In this document: piece by piece, positions 1-6,476 of the stretch | Layout: each line of letters opens with the position of its first letter | Position numbering within the stretch: position 1 is the first letter of the stretch | Origin: Limisphaerales bacterium | GTDB lineage: Bacteria; Verrucomicrobiota; Verrucomicrobiia; Limisphaerales; UBA11358 | DNA: 11,429 bases | Assembly: GCA_003133815.1 (NCBI GenBank) | Contig: PKZR01000276.1 | Location: 1-11,429, forward strand | Reading direction: 5' to 3' | Made by a program: the position numbers and the translations under genes | The notes under the pieces: generated by a model | What the model was told of the DNA's origin: nothing | Seen by the model: only the letters and a program-made list of their open reading frames with translations | Databases searched by the model: none

Positions 1-133
1 TTCGGTCAATGTGAGCACCTAATCCTAAATCATGCGTATGCACCGTGCAATCGCGCCAGGCAATTTTGTTTTGAGTCGCATTTGATCGAAGTGACTCGGC
101 TCGTGAACTGCCGGTTGTTACAATGTTAATGAA

Positions 134-343
134 TCATGCAAGCCACAACCGCCGGGCGGCAATGAGCGACCAGATGGCTTCCACAATTCCGAACGGCCAA
201 GCACCTTGCAGAAACCCATAGATTGATCCAAGAACGCAGGACACGGCGAAGGCCAAAACGAACCACCGGCTGCGAGCCTCAAGCGCGTAGAAAACCACCA
301 TCGCAGTCACTGCGAACAAGCCAAAAAGCGTTAATTTGTCCAT
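134..343 (-). CDS. Small two-to-three-helix membrane protein, function unknown
   Basis: A 69-residue protein of almost entirely hydrophobic composition. Helix 1 spans about residues 4-21, helix 2 about 27-45, and a third hydrophobic stretch about 48-63 ends in a basic tail (AARRLW). The C-terminal part, with WPFGIVEAIWSL, has the look of a conserved small inner-membrane protein family seen in many bacteria; I recognise the pattern but know no function for it. The ATG at 343 is the only reasonable start, and no strong ribosome-binding site precedes it. It lies 51 bp after the GNAT gene on the same strand, so it could be the last gene of the Moco operon or be transcribed separately. The 133 bp beyond its stop, up to the window edge, show no recognisable gene. 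Confidence 0.62.
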   Translation of the reverse strand: MDKLTLFGLFAVTAMVVFYALEARSRWFVLAFAVSCVLGSIYGFLQGAWPFGIVEAIWSLIAARRLWLA

Positions 344-394
344 GATTACATTCAGAAGTTTTTTGACCGCATAACAACTTGCATCATGTAAGCT

Positions 395-859
395 TCACAA
401 ATGCAGTCGCAATGGGATCATGCTCGAATGGATAAACCCCGCCTTCTCGTAAAAGTGAACCGCCGCGTCATTTGTCGAATCCGTCAGCAACGTAATTCGG
501 ATGCAGCCATCTGCGCGCACCTGATTGATTGCCTCATGGAGCAACTTTGCGCCGACACTTTTCCTCCGCCAATTTGGATGCACAACCATGTCCTCAAGCC
601 ATGCCGCGGGACCGCCTTCAGCGGTGCTGACGGTAAATAAAATGCTCACCATGCCGATAACGGATTTCCCTTTGGTCGCACAATAAATACGACCAACCTC
701 CGGCTGATCCAAAATGAGGCGAAGTCCTCTTAATTGTCGTCTGGCGTCAGGTTTGAAATCAACTTCCTGCGCAAACAAAAGTGTAAGCAATTTGCAAAGC
801 TGGTCGGCGTCAGCAACCGTCGCTTGCCTGATTCGAACCTTTTTAATGGGATCCTGCAT
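395..859 (-). CDS. GNAT-family N-acetyltransferase
   Basis: A 154-residue single-domain acetyl-CoA-dependent N-acyltransferase of the GNAT superfamily. The family's first strand and helix are at residues 8-27 (VRIRQATVADADQL). Motif A, which binds the acetyl-CoA pyrophosphate, is at about 88-107, with LEDMVVHP followed by RRKSVGAKLL, a variant of the usual R/QxxGxG/A loop. The C-terminal HFYEKAGF at 135-142 is the typical motif B helix. Length is normal for a stand-alone GNAT. The substrate cannot be read from the sequence. It starts 19 bp after the moaA stop on the same strand, so it is probably co-transcribed with the Moco genes. No GNAT step is known in Moco synthesis, so it may be a passenger or act on an unrelated small molecule or protein. 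Confidence 0.88.
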   Translation of the reverse strand: MQDPIKKVRIRQATVADADQLCKLLTLLFAQEVDFKPDARRQLRGLRLILDQPEVGRIYCATKGKSVIGMVSILFTVSTAEGGPAAWLEDMVVHPNWRRKSVGAKLLHEAINQVRADGCIRITLLTDSTNDAAVHFYEKAGFIHSSMIPLRLHL

Positions 860-878
860 ACCGCCATCAAATCAATTT

Positions 879-1865
879 TTATCCGCCAATAGCCGTCATC
901 ACGCGTTGTGGCTGATAATTGTTTCGGAACAGATGCTCGGACGGCTTTTGCACAAGCGTTTCGCGGATGAACTCAAGCAACCGCACAGTGTCAATCTTCG
1001 GGCGCAATGCAGGTTTTAGATCCGTTTCCAGATGATTGCCGAGACATGGACGCAACTTGCCGTCACACGTCAGCCGCATTTTATTGCAGCGCTCGCAAAA
1101 ATGCAGGTCGCTTAATGCGCCGATCAGCCCCATGGTCGCGCCGCGTTTTTTCAAGCGAAAATATTTTGCCGGGCCAACGCCAAATGATTTTGCGAGCGGT
1201 TCCAGTTCATCTTCGCGCTGCAATTTGGCGAGCAGTTCCGTGACCGGGAAAAAATTCTTTTCGCTCAACATTTCCGTCAGGCTCACTGGCATCAATTCGA
1301 TGAAGCGGATGACGATGTCGTGTTCCGCCGCAAAATCGAGCAGACGGAAAATCTCGCCGTCATTTTTCCCGCGCATCAGCACCGTGTTCAATTTCACCGA
1401 CTCAAAGCCGAGTTCTTTCACGAGCTTGATGCCATGCAAAACCGGTGCAATATCGCCGTTCGTGATGGCGTGGTAAATCGCCGGATCAAGCGCGTCGAGG
1501 CTGATATTGATGCGCCGCAAACCCGCATCGAACAAAGGTTTTGCCAGTTCCGGCAGCAGTGTGCCGTTCGTCGTGAGATGGACGCATTCCACGCCCGGCG
1601 TGACACTCAAATCGCGGATGAATTTCACCACACCCGGGCGGATTAGAGGCTCGCCGCCCGTCACGCGGAACCGTTTGAACCCCAGCGAAACAGCCGCCTT
1701 CACAATCGCAAGCAATTCGTCGTAAGCCAGAATTTCCCCGCGCGGCAGCCAGTTTGAATAATTCTCCGGCAGACAATAAAGACAGCGCTCGTTGCAGCGA
1801 TCCGTGATCGAGATGCGCAAATAATCAACCGTGCGTCCAAAAGAATCTGTCTGGCTCGTATTCAT
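879..1865 (-). CDS. moaA: GTP 3',8-cyclase MoaA (radical SAM)
   Basis: This 328-residue cytoplasmic enzyme catalyses the first Moco step, conversion of GTP to (8S)-3',8-cyclo-7,8-dihydroguanosine 5'-triphosphate, using S-adenosylmethionine. The N-terminal radical-SAM cluster motif CNERCLYC supplies C24, C28 and C31; TGGEP at 69-73 is the SAM-binding turn. The second, GTP-binding Fe-S cluster is supplied by C257, C260 and C274 in CERCNKMRLTCDGKLRPC, with the conserved arginines nearby. The protein ends in the Gly-Gly tail needed for MoaA activity. Length matches the family (about 320-340). Its ATG overlaps the mog stop as ATGA (1862-1865), which indicates translational coupling. All key residues are present, so it should be active with the MoaC encoded two genes upstream. 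Confidence 0.97.
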   Translation of the reverse strand: MNTSQTDSFGRTVDYLRISITDRCNERCLYCLPENYSNWLPRGEILAYDELLAIVKAAVSLGFKRFRVTGGEPLIRPGVVKFIRDLSVTPGVECVHLTTNGTLLPELAKPLFDAGLRRINISLDALDPAIYHAITNGDIAPVLHGIKLVKELGFESVKLNTVLMRGKNDGEIFRLLDFAAEHDIVIRFIELMPVSLTEMLSEKNFFPVTELLAKLQREDELEPLAKSFGVGPAKYFRLKKRGATMGLIGALSDLHFCERCNKMRLTCDGKLRPCLGNHLETDLKPALRPKIDTVRLLEFIRETLVQKPSEHLFRNNYQPQRVMTAIGG

Positions 1866-2365
1866 TTTTTCTGCGACGTTGATGCGTGCGGATTTTCACC
1901 GCGCAAATGCGCCACGCCTTCGCACATCGCCGGCGCTATAATTTCCAGACACTCGCGCACTGCTGACGGTTTGCCAGGCAAATTGACAATCAATGTCGGC
2001 CCGCGCGTACCAGCCAGCGCGCGCGAAAGAATGGCTGTTTTCACCTTCGCCAGCGACTGCATGCGCATTGCTTCGCCAAAACCGGGCAATTCTTTCTCCA
2101 AGACCGCGCGCGTTGCCTCTGGCGTCACATCGCGTGTGGAAACTCCCGTTCCTCCCGTCGTGACAATTAAATCACATTTCAATTCATCCGCAAATTTTTT
2201 CAACACCGACGAAATCAAATCAATTTCATCGGGCACAATTGCCGATTCAAACATCACAGCGCTGCCCAGAAATTCGCGCAAGACGTTTTCGATCTCCGGT
2301 CCGCTGCGGTCGGCGTAAACTCCCGCGCTCGCGCGATCACTGATGGTGATGCGCCCGATTTTCAT
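1862..2365 (-). CDS. mog: Molybdopterin adenylyltransferase (MogA)
   Basis: A 167-residue protein that activates molybdopterin with ATP to give adenylyl-molybdopterin, the substrate for MoeA. The N-terminus MKIGRITISDRASAGVY matches MogA. The nucleotide-binding TTGGTGVSTRDVTPEAT is at 69-85, and the C-terminal AILSRALAGTRG (111-122) and NLPGKPSAVRECL (128-140) are also MogA-like. The related MoaB family shares the fold, but the SDRAS start and the long C-terminus favour MogA. The frame stays open 50 codons further upstream, but that extension runs inside moaC and is not family-like. The ATG at 2365 overlaps the moaC TGA as ATGA, so this start is preferred. The gene ends by overlapping the moaA start in the same way. 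The last residues (about 156-167) are polar and probably disordered. Confidence 0.94.
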   Translation of the reverse strand: MKIGRITISDRASAGVYADRSGPEIENVLREFLGSAVMFESAIVPDEIDLISSVLKKFADELKCDLIVTTGGTGVSTRDVTPEATRAVLEKELPGFGEAMRMQSLAKVKTAILSRALAGTRGPTLIVNLPGKPSAVRECLEIIAPAMCEGVAHLRGENPHASTSQKK

Positions 2366-2811
2366 TCCTTGATTTTTTTCACCACGCGAATGCCCTCGAT
2401 GCGCATTGTTTTGTCCACCGCCTTGCACATGTCGTAAAGGGTCAGCGCTGCCACGCTCACGCCGGCCAATGCTTCCATTTCCACGCCGGTCTGCGCGCTC
2501 GTTTCCGCAATGCAAACAATTTCAATCGCCGCGCGCCGCACCTTGAAATTTATTTCCACATGATTCAACGCCAGCGGATGACACAGCGGAATCAATTCAC
2601 TCGTCCGCTTCGCCGCCTGAATCCCGGCGATTTGCGCCACGGTCAAAACATCGCCCTTCGGCAACGCGTTTTTTTTCAAAGCAAAAATTGTCGTTGCGGC
2701 GCAAATCAATTTACCTTCGGCCACCGCACGCCGCCGCTGAATTGGCTTGTGTCCGACGTTGACCATTTGTGCGCCGCCGCATTCGTTCAAGTGCGAAAAT
2801 TCTCCATTCAT
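2362..2811 (-). CDS. moaC: Cyclic pyranopterin monophosphate synthase MoaC
   Basis: A 149-residue protein that converts the MoaA product 3',8-cH2GTP to cyclic pyranopterin monophosphate. Family features are FSHLNECGGAQMVNVG near the N-terminus (the family has LTHxxxxGxAxMVDV), KRTSELIPLCHPL at 68-80 with the conserved Cys77-His78 pair, and MEALAGVSVAALTLYDMCKAVDK at about 112-134. That last block contains D127 and K130, equivalent to the catalytic Asp and Lys of E. coli MoaC. Length is slightly short of the usual 155-165 but complete. The ATG overlaps the stop of the moaE-moeA gene as ATGA (2808-2811), and its own TGA overlaps the mog ATG. One oddity is N18 in MVNVG, where an aspartate is usual. 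Confidence 0.96.
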   Translation of the reverse strand: MNGEFSHLNECGGAQMVNVGHKPIQRRRAVAEGKLICAATTIFALKKNALPKGDVLTVAQIAGIQAAKRTSELIPLCHPLALNHVEINFKVRRAAIEIVCIAETSAQTGVEMEALAGVSVAALTLYDMCKAVDKTMRIEGIRVVKKIKE

Positions 2812-4430
2812 GTCGTTAAAAATTCAACTTCTGTTCCAGCGTCAATCGAACCGTGATTTGCTGGAATGCGAACGAGCGCGTTTGTTTCCGTCAAACAAGT
2901 TATGTCGCCGGAACTCGCCCAAGCCAGCGGATGCAAACCTACAGCATCCAATCGCGCCGGCCAGAGTGTTTCGCGCGGACACGGCGCGTCGTTCAATTTT
3001 TTCGCCAATTGACCGCTCAGAAATCTTTTTGGCTCCGTGCCTATAAGTTTCGCCAAAGCGGTCGTTACGAACAAATGAAAACAGACGAAATGCGACAGCG
3101 GATTTCCCGGCAGTCCAAACGCGATGCTGCTTTCATTTACGCCGAAAATCAGCGGCCGACCCGGACGCACGTTGACCTGCGAGAAAATAATTTCAAAGCC
3201 AAGCCATTCGAGCAGTGACCGCGTGAAATCCTTTTCACCCACGCTCGCGCCGCCGGAAACCAGAATCAGGTTGAAGGCTGAAGATTCAAAGGTGAAGGTT
3301 TCTATTAACTTTTTAGCCGCCTCAAAATCCTCCGGTAGATGTTCTTGCACCAGTTCGCAATTAGAATTTGCCAGAAGCCCCCGGATTAAAATCGAATTGC
3401 TGTCGCGAATCTGCCCCGGATTGGGTGATTGTTCAGGCGGAACAATTTCATCGCCGGTCGTGAAATGCGCCACGCGCAATCGCGGGCTGACTAGCGGCTG
3501 CGCACAACCCGCCGTCACCAGCAACGCCAATTTTCCCGCATCCAAGCGCGCTCCCGTTTGCATGAGCGGTTGTCCGACCTTCACGTCTTCACCGCGTTTG
3601 CGGATGTTCAGCGCGTTTTCGTGTTTCAGGATTTTTATCCGGTCGCCGTTGCGCTCCACATTTTCCTGCATGATGACGCGCAAATTTTCATACGGCGATG
3701 GCGCGCCGGTAGCAATTCTCACCGCCTCGCCGGATTTCAATTCACGCGGTTTCCAGTCTGCGGCATGAATCGTGTCAACGACCTGAAAAATTTCCGCCGA
3801 ATCATTTTGCAAAACCGCAAAGCCGTCGCGTGTCGAGCAATCAAACGGCGGCGAATCTTCCGCCGCAAAAACAGTTTCGCGCAGCACGCGGCCAAACGCA
3901 GCGCCTAACGAAACACGGACTGGCGGCAAAAGTTTGCAATGCGATTGAATTTCCGAAACGGCTTCATCGAGCGGCAGGACTTTTTGCAGCCGCCGATGTG
4001 AATCGGTGAAATCGGAAGTCCGCAAATTTACATTTGCGGCTGCGAGCGGTAAGGCTCGGCGTTTCCAGATTGGCACGTCTTGCTTCAGCCGATCCATGAA
4101 TTCGCCAAGGAAGGCAATGGCTTCCGCGCGATGCTGTGATGAGACTCCAACATAAACTGCTGTTTCGCCAACGGGAATGATTCCGACACGATGAATCACT
4201 TTTGCCCCAAGGCAGGGATTTTTTTTTGAAATTTCTTCCAGCAGCCGGCGGATTTCGCGTTCGGCCATTTCGGGATAAGCCTCGTATTCAAGCGCAGAAA
4301 TTTTTCCGCCGTTTTCCGAATCGCGCACGACGCCGCGAAATTCAAGCCACGCACCGGCGGAATCAAGCTGCGCCGGCGGAGAAATCTTTTCCGAGATTGG
4401 CCCGTTGGTCAGTTGGATTTCAATTTCCAT
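2808..4430 (-). CDS. moaE-moeA: Fused molybdopterin synthase large subunit (MoaE) and molybdopterin molybdenumtransferase (MoeA)
   Basis: One uninterrupted 540-residue frame joins two Moco enzymes. Residues 1-130 are MoaE, the catalytic subunit of MPT synthase: LEFRGVVRDSENGG (29-42), HRVGIIPVGE (80-89), SSQHRAEAI (97-105), with K115 and K123 corresponding to the active-site lysines of E. coli MoaE. After about 20 linker residues, 150-540 is MoeA, which inserts molybdate into adenylyl-MPT. Visible MoeA elements are PPFDCSTRDGFAV (194-206), IATGAPSP (239-246), TTGDEI (324-329), GQIRDSNS (339-346), SGGASVGEKDF (392-402), RPGRP (422-426) and GLPGNPLS (439-446), followed by the C-terminal beta domain. 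The usual FDNSAMDGYA is FDCSTRDGFA here; the aspartate (D202) is kept. The two proteins act at non-adjacent steps, so the fusion may channel product towards Mog and MoeA. It begins 12 bp after moaD and overlaps moaC. Confidence 0.95.
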   Translation of the reverse strand: MEIEIQLTNGPISEKISPPAQLDSAGAWLEFRGVVRDSENGGKISALEYEAYPEMAEREIRRLLEEISKKNPCLGAKVIHRVGIIPVGETAVYVGVSSQHRAEAIAFLGEFMDRLKQDVPIWKRRALPLAAANVNLRTSDFTDSHRRLQKVLPLDEAVSEIQSHCKLLPPVRVSLGAAFGRVLRETVFAAEDSPPFDCSTRDGFAVLQNDSAEIFQVVDTIHAADWKPRELKSGEAVRIATGAPSPYENLRVIMQENVERNGDRIKILKHENALNIRKRGEDVKVGQPLMQTGARLDAGKLALLVTAGCAQPLVSPRLRVAHFTTGDEIVPPEQSPNPGQIRDSNSILIRGLLANSNCELVQEHLPEDFEAAKKLIETFTFESSAFNLILVSGGASVGEKDFTRSLLEWLGFEIIFSQVNVRPGRPLIFGVNESSIAFGLPGNPLSHFVCFHLFVTTALAKLIGTEPKRFLSGQLAKKLNDAPCPRETLWPARLDAVGLHPLAWASSGDITCLTETNALVRIPANHGSIDAGTEVEFLTT

Positions 4431-4442
4431 TTGAGAAAATCT

Positions 4443-4682
4443 TCATCCGCCCGAAACCGGCGGAATCAGCGCGATTTCGTCTTCGTCCGCATATACAGTC
4501 TTCGAGTCGGCGTACTCCCAGTTGCGCGCGATCCGGACGTTTTTCTGATGATTAGCGAGCGCGGGAAATTTTCCGATCAAAATTTTCCAGAGTTGTTCGC
4601 CGTTCAGCAGTGACGGCGGCGCAAGATCGATTGAATCGCAGCCGGTTGCGTCCTTGATCTGGGCGAAAAATAAAACGCGCAT
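4443..4682 (-). CDS. moaD: Molybdopterin synthase sulfur-carrier subunit MoaD
   Basis: A 79-residue ubiquitin-like protein. Its C-terminal Gly-Gly (ending PPVSGG) is adenylylated and then thiocarboxylated, and the thiocarboxylate donates sulfur to cPMP while inserted into MoaE. The N-terminal strand MRVLFFAQIKDATG, the ADEDEIALIPPVSGG end and the length are all typical of MoaD. It lies 12 bp ahead of moaE-moeA and 13 bp after the TauE/SafE gene, so MoaD and its partner MoaE are made from adjacent frames. The MoeB-type E1 enzyme that would activate it is not in this window and must be encoded elsewhere. Confidence 0.95.
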   Translation of the reverse strand: MRVLFFAQIKDATGCDSIDLAPPSLLNGEQLWKILIGKFPALANHQKNVRIARNWEYADSKTVYADEDEIALIPPVSGG

Positions 4683-4695
4683 AACAGATTAAAAT

Positions 4696-5457
4696 TTACG
4701 AGGCCGCTTCAATCAATAATTTTCCGCCGGCAAAAATCAGCACGCCCGCCAGAACACGGCTGAACGTCACGCTGCTCCAGCGCCGCGCTCCGAGGTGAGT
4801 GCCGAGCAACGCGCCGATGACAGCGGGCAGCGTGAACCAGAGCAGTGGCCCGGCGTGCTGAATTTTTTCCCAGCCCGCGCCGGCGAGGCCGCTGATGGAA
4901 TTGACCACGATGAATCCTGCCGCTATACCACCGGTGGTTTTCGGCTTCACCCAGCGGAACAGATACAGCAGCGGACTCAAAAAAACTCCGCCGCCGATGC
5001 CGGTGAGTCCCGCGAGAAAACCCAGCACCGCACCGACGAGCAACGCGACCGGCAAATGACATTTCCGCAACACGACTTCATCCGTCTGCCAGCGCGAGCG
5101 GAACAACAAAACAATTCCAGCGACCGACAGCACCACGCCCAAAATGATTTTGTAAGTGTGCGGGCTGATATGGATTTTACTCCCGAGAAACGCAAGGGGA
5201 ATGGATGCGACGGCGAACGAAATAAAAATTTTCCAGTCGAAATGTCCGGCCTTGTAAAAGCGCCAGAACGCGATGCTGGCGACGAAAATGTTGGCGGTCA
5301 GCACCGCGACTTTGGCGGACGCAGGCGCGACTCCGACGAGCGCGAGCGCGGCGAGATAACCCGTCGCGCCGCCATGCCCGACGGAGGAATAAAAGAATGC
5401 AACCGTGAAAACGCAGGCAATCAAGATCGCCCAATTCGATGCGGTCAGGTCATGCAT
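4696..5457 (-). CDS. TauE/SafE-family membrane transporter (probable sulfite/organosulfonate-type exporter)
   Basis: A 253-residue polytopic membrane protein with about eight hydrophobic segments arranged as two similar halves. The first carries SSVGHGGATGYLAAL (24-38), and the second GLTGIGGGVFLSPLL (150-164) followed by KTTGGIAAGF (173-182). These are the paired Gly-rich motifs of the TauE/SafE family, whose characterised members export sulfite, sulfoacetate or related anions; the substrate cannot be inferred from sequence alone. I chose the ATG at 5457 because the open frame upstream only offers a GTG at 5526 and adds a non-hydrophobic stretch not expected in the family. No good Shine-Dalgarno is visible at either start. 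It sits 13 bp before moaD and is probably the first gene of the Moco operon. Confidence 0.9.
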   Translation of the reverse strand: MHDLTASNWAILIACVFTVAFFYSSVGHGGATGYLAALALVGVAPASAKVAVLTANIFVASIAFWRFYKAGHFDWKIFISFAVASIPLAFLGSKIHISPHTYKIILGVVLSVAGIVLLFRSRWQTDEVVLRKCHLPVALLVGAVLGFLAGLTGIGGGVFLSPLLYLFRWVKPKTTGGIAAGFIVVNSISGLAGAGWEKIQHAGPLLWFTLPAVIGALLGTHLGARRWSSVTFSRVLAGVLIFAGGKLLIEAAS

Positions 5458-5673
5458 GATTAAGATTTTAGCGCGCAGAGCTGCGAACGTGGAACTGCCA
5501 ATCCACTTTGTCAAACGGAAAGACACGGAAAAAAGACCGATGCTTTAATTGGATTCAATCTGAACGGAATCGCCCGTCCAATATTTCCCGATTGCGTTTC
5601 ATGGCTAACTCTGGTTCGGCGTCCTACGCGCGGCGGATGCAAAATCATTTGAGGCTGCAGGCGCACGACTACG

Positions 5674-5694
5674 CATAATTTAGTAAAAATTATG
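5674..5694. repeat. AT-rich perfect palindrome
   Basis: CATAATTT and AAATTATG form perfect 8-bp arms around the 5-base loop AGTAA, about 220 bp upstream of the transporter start. It could be a regulator-binding site for the Moco operon or only a cruciform-prone AT stretch. Nothing else supports a function. Confidence 0.35.
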
Positions 5695-5832
5695 ACGGTC
5701 AGTGAACCATGACATGAGATTAGGTTGAACGCGGAAACGGGTGGTGCAAGCGGCAATTCAGAAATGAATTTAACCGTTCAAATCAATAAACCACACCCGC
5801 ATCGCCCGGATTAAATAAGGAAAGTATGAAAT

Positions 5833-5857
5833 CAGGAAAAACAGCCCTTGTTTCCTG
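5833..5857 (-). terminator. Possible weak terminator after the peptidase remnant
   Basis: CAGGAAA and TTTCCTG form a 7-bp stem with an 11-base loop, starting 10 bp past the stop codon of the peptidase remnant. Only a short, mixed T-rich stretch follows on the minus strand, so it would be a weak terminator. It may be the relic terminator of the once-intact gene. Confidence 0.25.
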
Positions 5858-5867
5858 CCTTCCTCAT

Positions 5868-6116
5868 TTAATAAACGAGCACCAGCACCGCCGCGTCCTG
5901 CGCCGACTTCACAACATCTTCAAATTTTCTGTCAGCCGTGACTGGCTCTTTCAGTTTTGCGGAAACGTCCGGCGCAGATTCGAGGAAGCTCAAAAGAAAA
6001 CTGCTCTTCACCGCGTAATTCACATTCTCCGGCAACGCCCCGCTCGCCGCCAGCGCTGCCGAAGCATCCAGCTTGGCCAGACCCAAGGTGTCTGGGTGCT
6101 GGCGCACGGCCACCAA
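5868..6116 (-). pseudogene. C-terminal remnant of a trypsin-like (S1/Do-type) serine peptidase gene
   Basis: The frame encodes about 75 residues reading LGLAKLDASAALAASGALPE, then NVNYAVKSSFLLSFLES, ending KFEDVVKSAQDAAVLVLVY before TAA. To me this is the tail of trypsin-like peptidases of the kind found in Verrucomicrobia, where a phrase like ALAASGALPENVNYAVKSS follows the protease core (compare ENVNFAI/V in Do-type proteases). The catalytic core with its His, Asp and GNSGGP is missing. Upstream in frame, a stop is met at 6171-6173, and the 24-bp inverted repeat begins only 27 bp beyond 6116, so the gene appears cut where repeats start. The boundary at 6116 is a TTG and is not meant as a true start. 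The family match is from memory; no search was run. Confidence 0.55.
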
Positions 6117-6143
6117 CCGTCCAAAACAAAATCCGTCCGTTTC

Positions 6144-6221
6144 GTAGGAGACGAGGTGACGAGACTCATTTCAAACCCGGTTTTAATTCTTCAATCAGAG
6201 CCTCCTCACGTCGTCTCCTAC
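6144..6221. repeat. Imperfect 24-bp inverted repeat (REP/MITE-like)
   Basis: The arms are 6144-6167 (begins GTAGGAGACGAGG, ends GAGACTC) and 6198-6221 (begins GAGCCTCC, ends CTCCTAC). They match as inverted copies at 21 of 24 positions, and the similarity continues loosely outside. A 30-bp AT-rich spacer separates them. In RNA this would form a long hairpin. The motif looks like a dispersed chromosomal repeat, but copy number cannot be judged from one window. Confidence 0.6.
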
Positions 6222-6250
6222 AATTTCAGCGCCGGAGGCGCGGCAGACAG

Positions 6251-6396
6251 TAGCCCACGGTGAAACCGTGGGTCTGGTCATCCAGCGACCGAAGCCCCGG
6301 CAGGGGCGGCAGAAAACCAACCGGCGCAAATCTCTTTCGCCCCATCCGGGGCTTGATTCAATCTGGTTCGTTCACCCACGGTTTCACCGTGGGCTA
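6251..6396. repeat. Pair of inverted REP-like units (BIME-like element)
   Basis: The element is bounded by perfect 23-bp inverted ends at 6251-6273 (TAGCCCACGGTGAAACCG...) and 6374-6396. Each end is itself a hairpin, CCCACGGT-GAA-ACCGTGGG and its complement. Inside each end lies a second palindrome: AGCCCCGGCAGGGGCG at 6293-6308, and its inverted near-copy CGCCCCATCCGGGGCT at 6338-6353, differing only in the two loop bases. This is two two-hairpin REP units in head-to-head inversion, the architecture of BIMEs mobilised by REP-associated Y1 transposases. No transposase lies in the window. Confidence 0.75.
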
Positions 6397-6476
6397 TTTT
6401 CTTCCGTCGCTCCGCGACTGCCAACACGCCAATTACCCCCAATCGTCCACGCATCCAATTTTGCCGGAACCGGGTC

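Larger units (their letters stand above)
5458..5867. other. Intergenic region upstream of the Moco operon, no convincing gene
   Basis: About 410 bp separate the transporter start from the decayed peptidase fragment. A TTGACA on the minus strand (complement of 5509-5514) has no acceptable -10 element at 15-19 bp, so I do not call a promoter. The stretch contains one AT-rich palindrome (5674-5694) and one short hairpin near its right end (5833-5857). An 81-codon minus-strand frame through here has no recognisable features. The operon promoter must lie somewhere in this stretch. Confidence 0.5.

Noticed and set aside
2366..2515. Upstream extension of mog by 50 codons
   Set aside because: The extension lies wholly inside moaC, is Arg/Gly-rich and unlike MogA; the ATG at 2365 matches the family N-terminus and overlaps the moaC stop.
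4795..5463. A 222-codon plus-strand open frame
   Set aside because: Antisense to the TauE/SafE gene, with highly charged low-complexity composition; the membrane protein on the other strand is clearly the real gene.
5509..5514. TTGACA on the minus strand as -35 of the Moco operon
   Set aside because: No sequence like TATAAT occurs 15-19 bp downstream, so the hexamer alone is not enough.
5458..5526. Longer TauE/SafE protein starting at GTG 5526
   Set aside because: It would add 23 residues not typical of the family; the ATG at 5457 leads directly into the first membrane helix.
5511..5756. An 81-codon minus-strand frame upstream of the exporter
   Set aside because: No recognisable domain, unlikely composition, and it overlaps the upstream extension of the exporter frame. 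It might be part of a dispersed repeat but I cannot show that.
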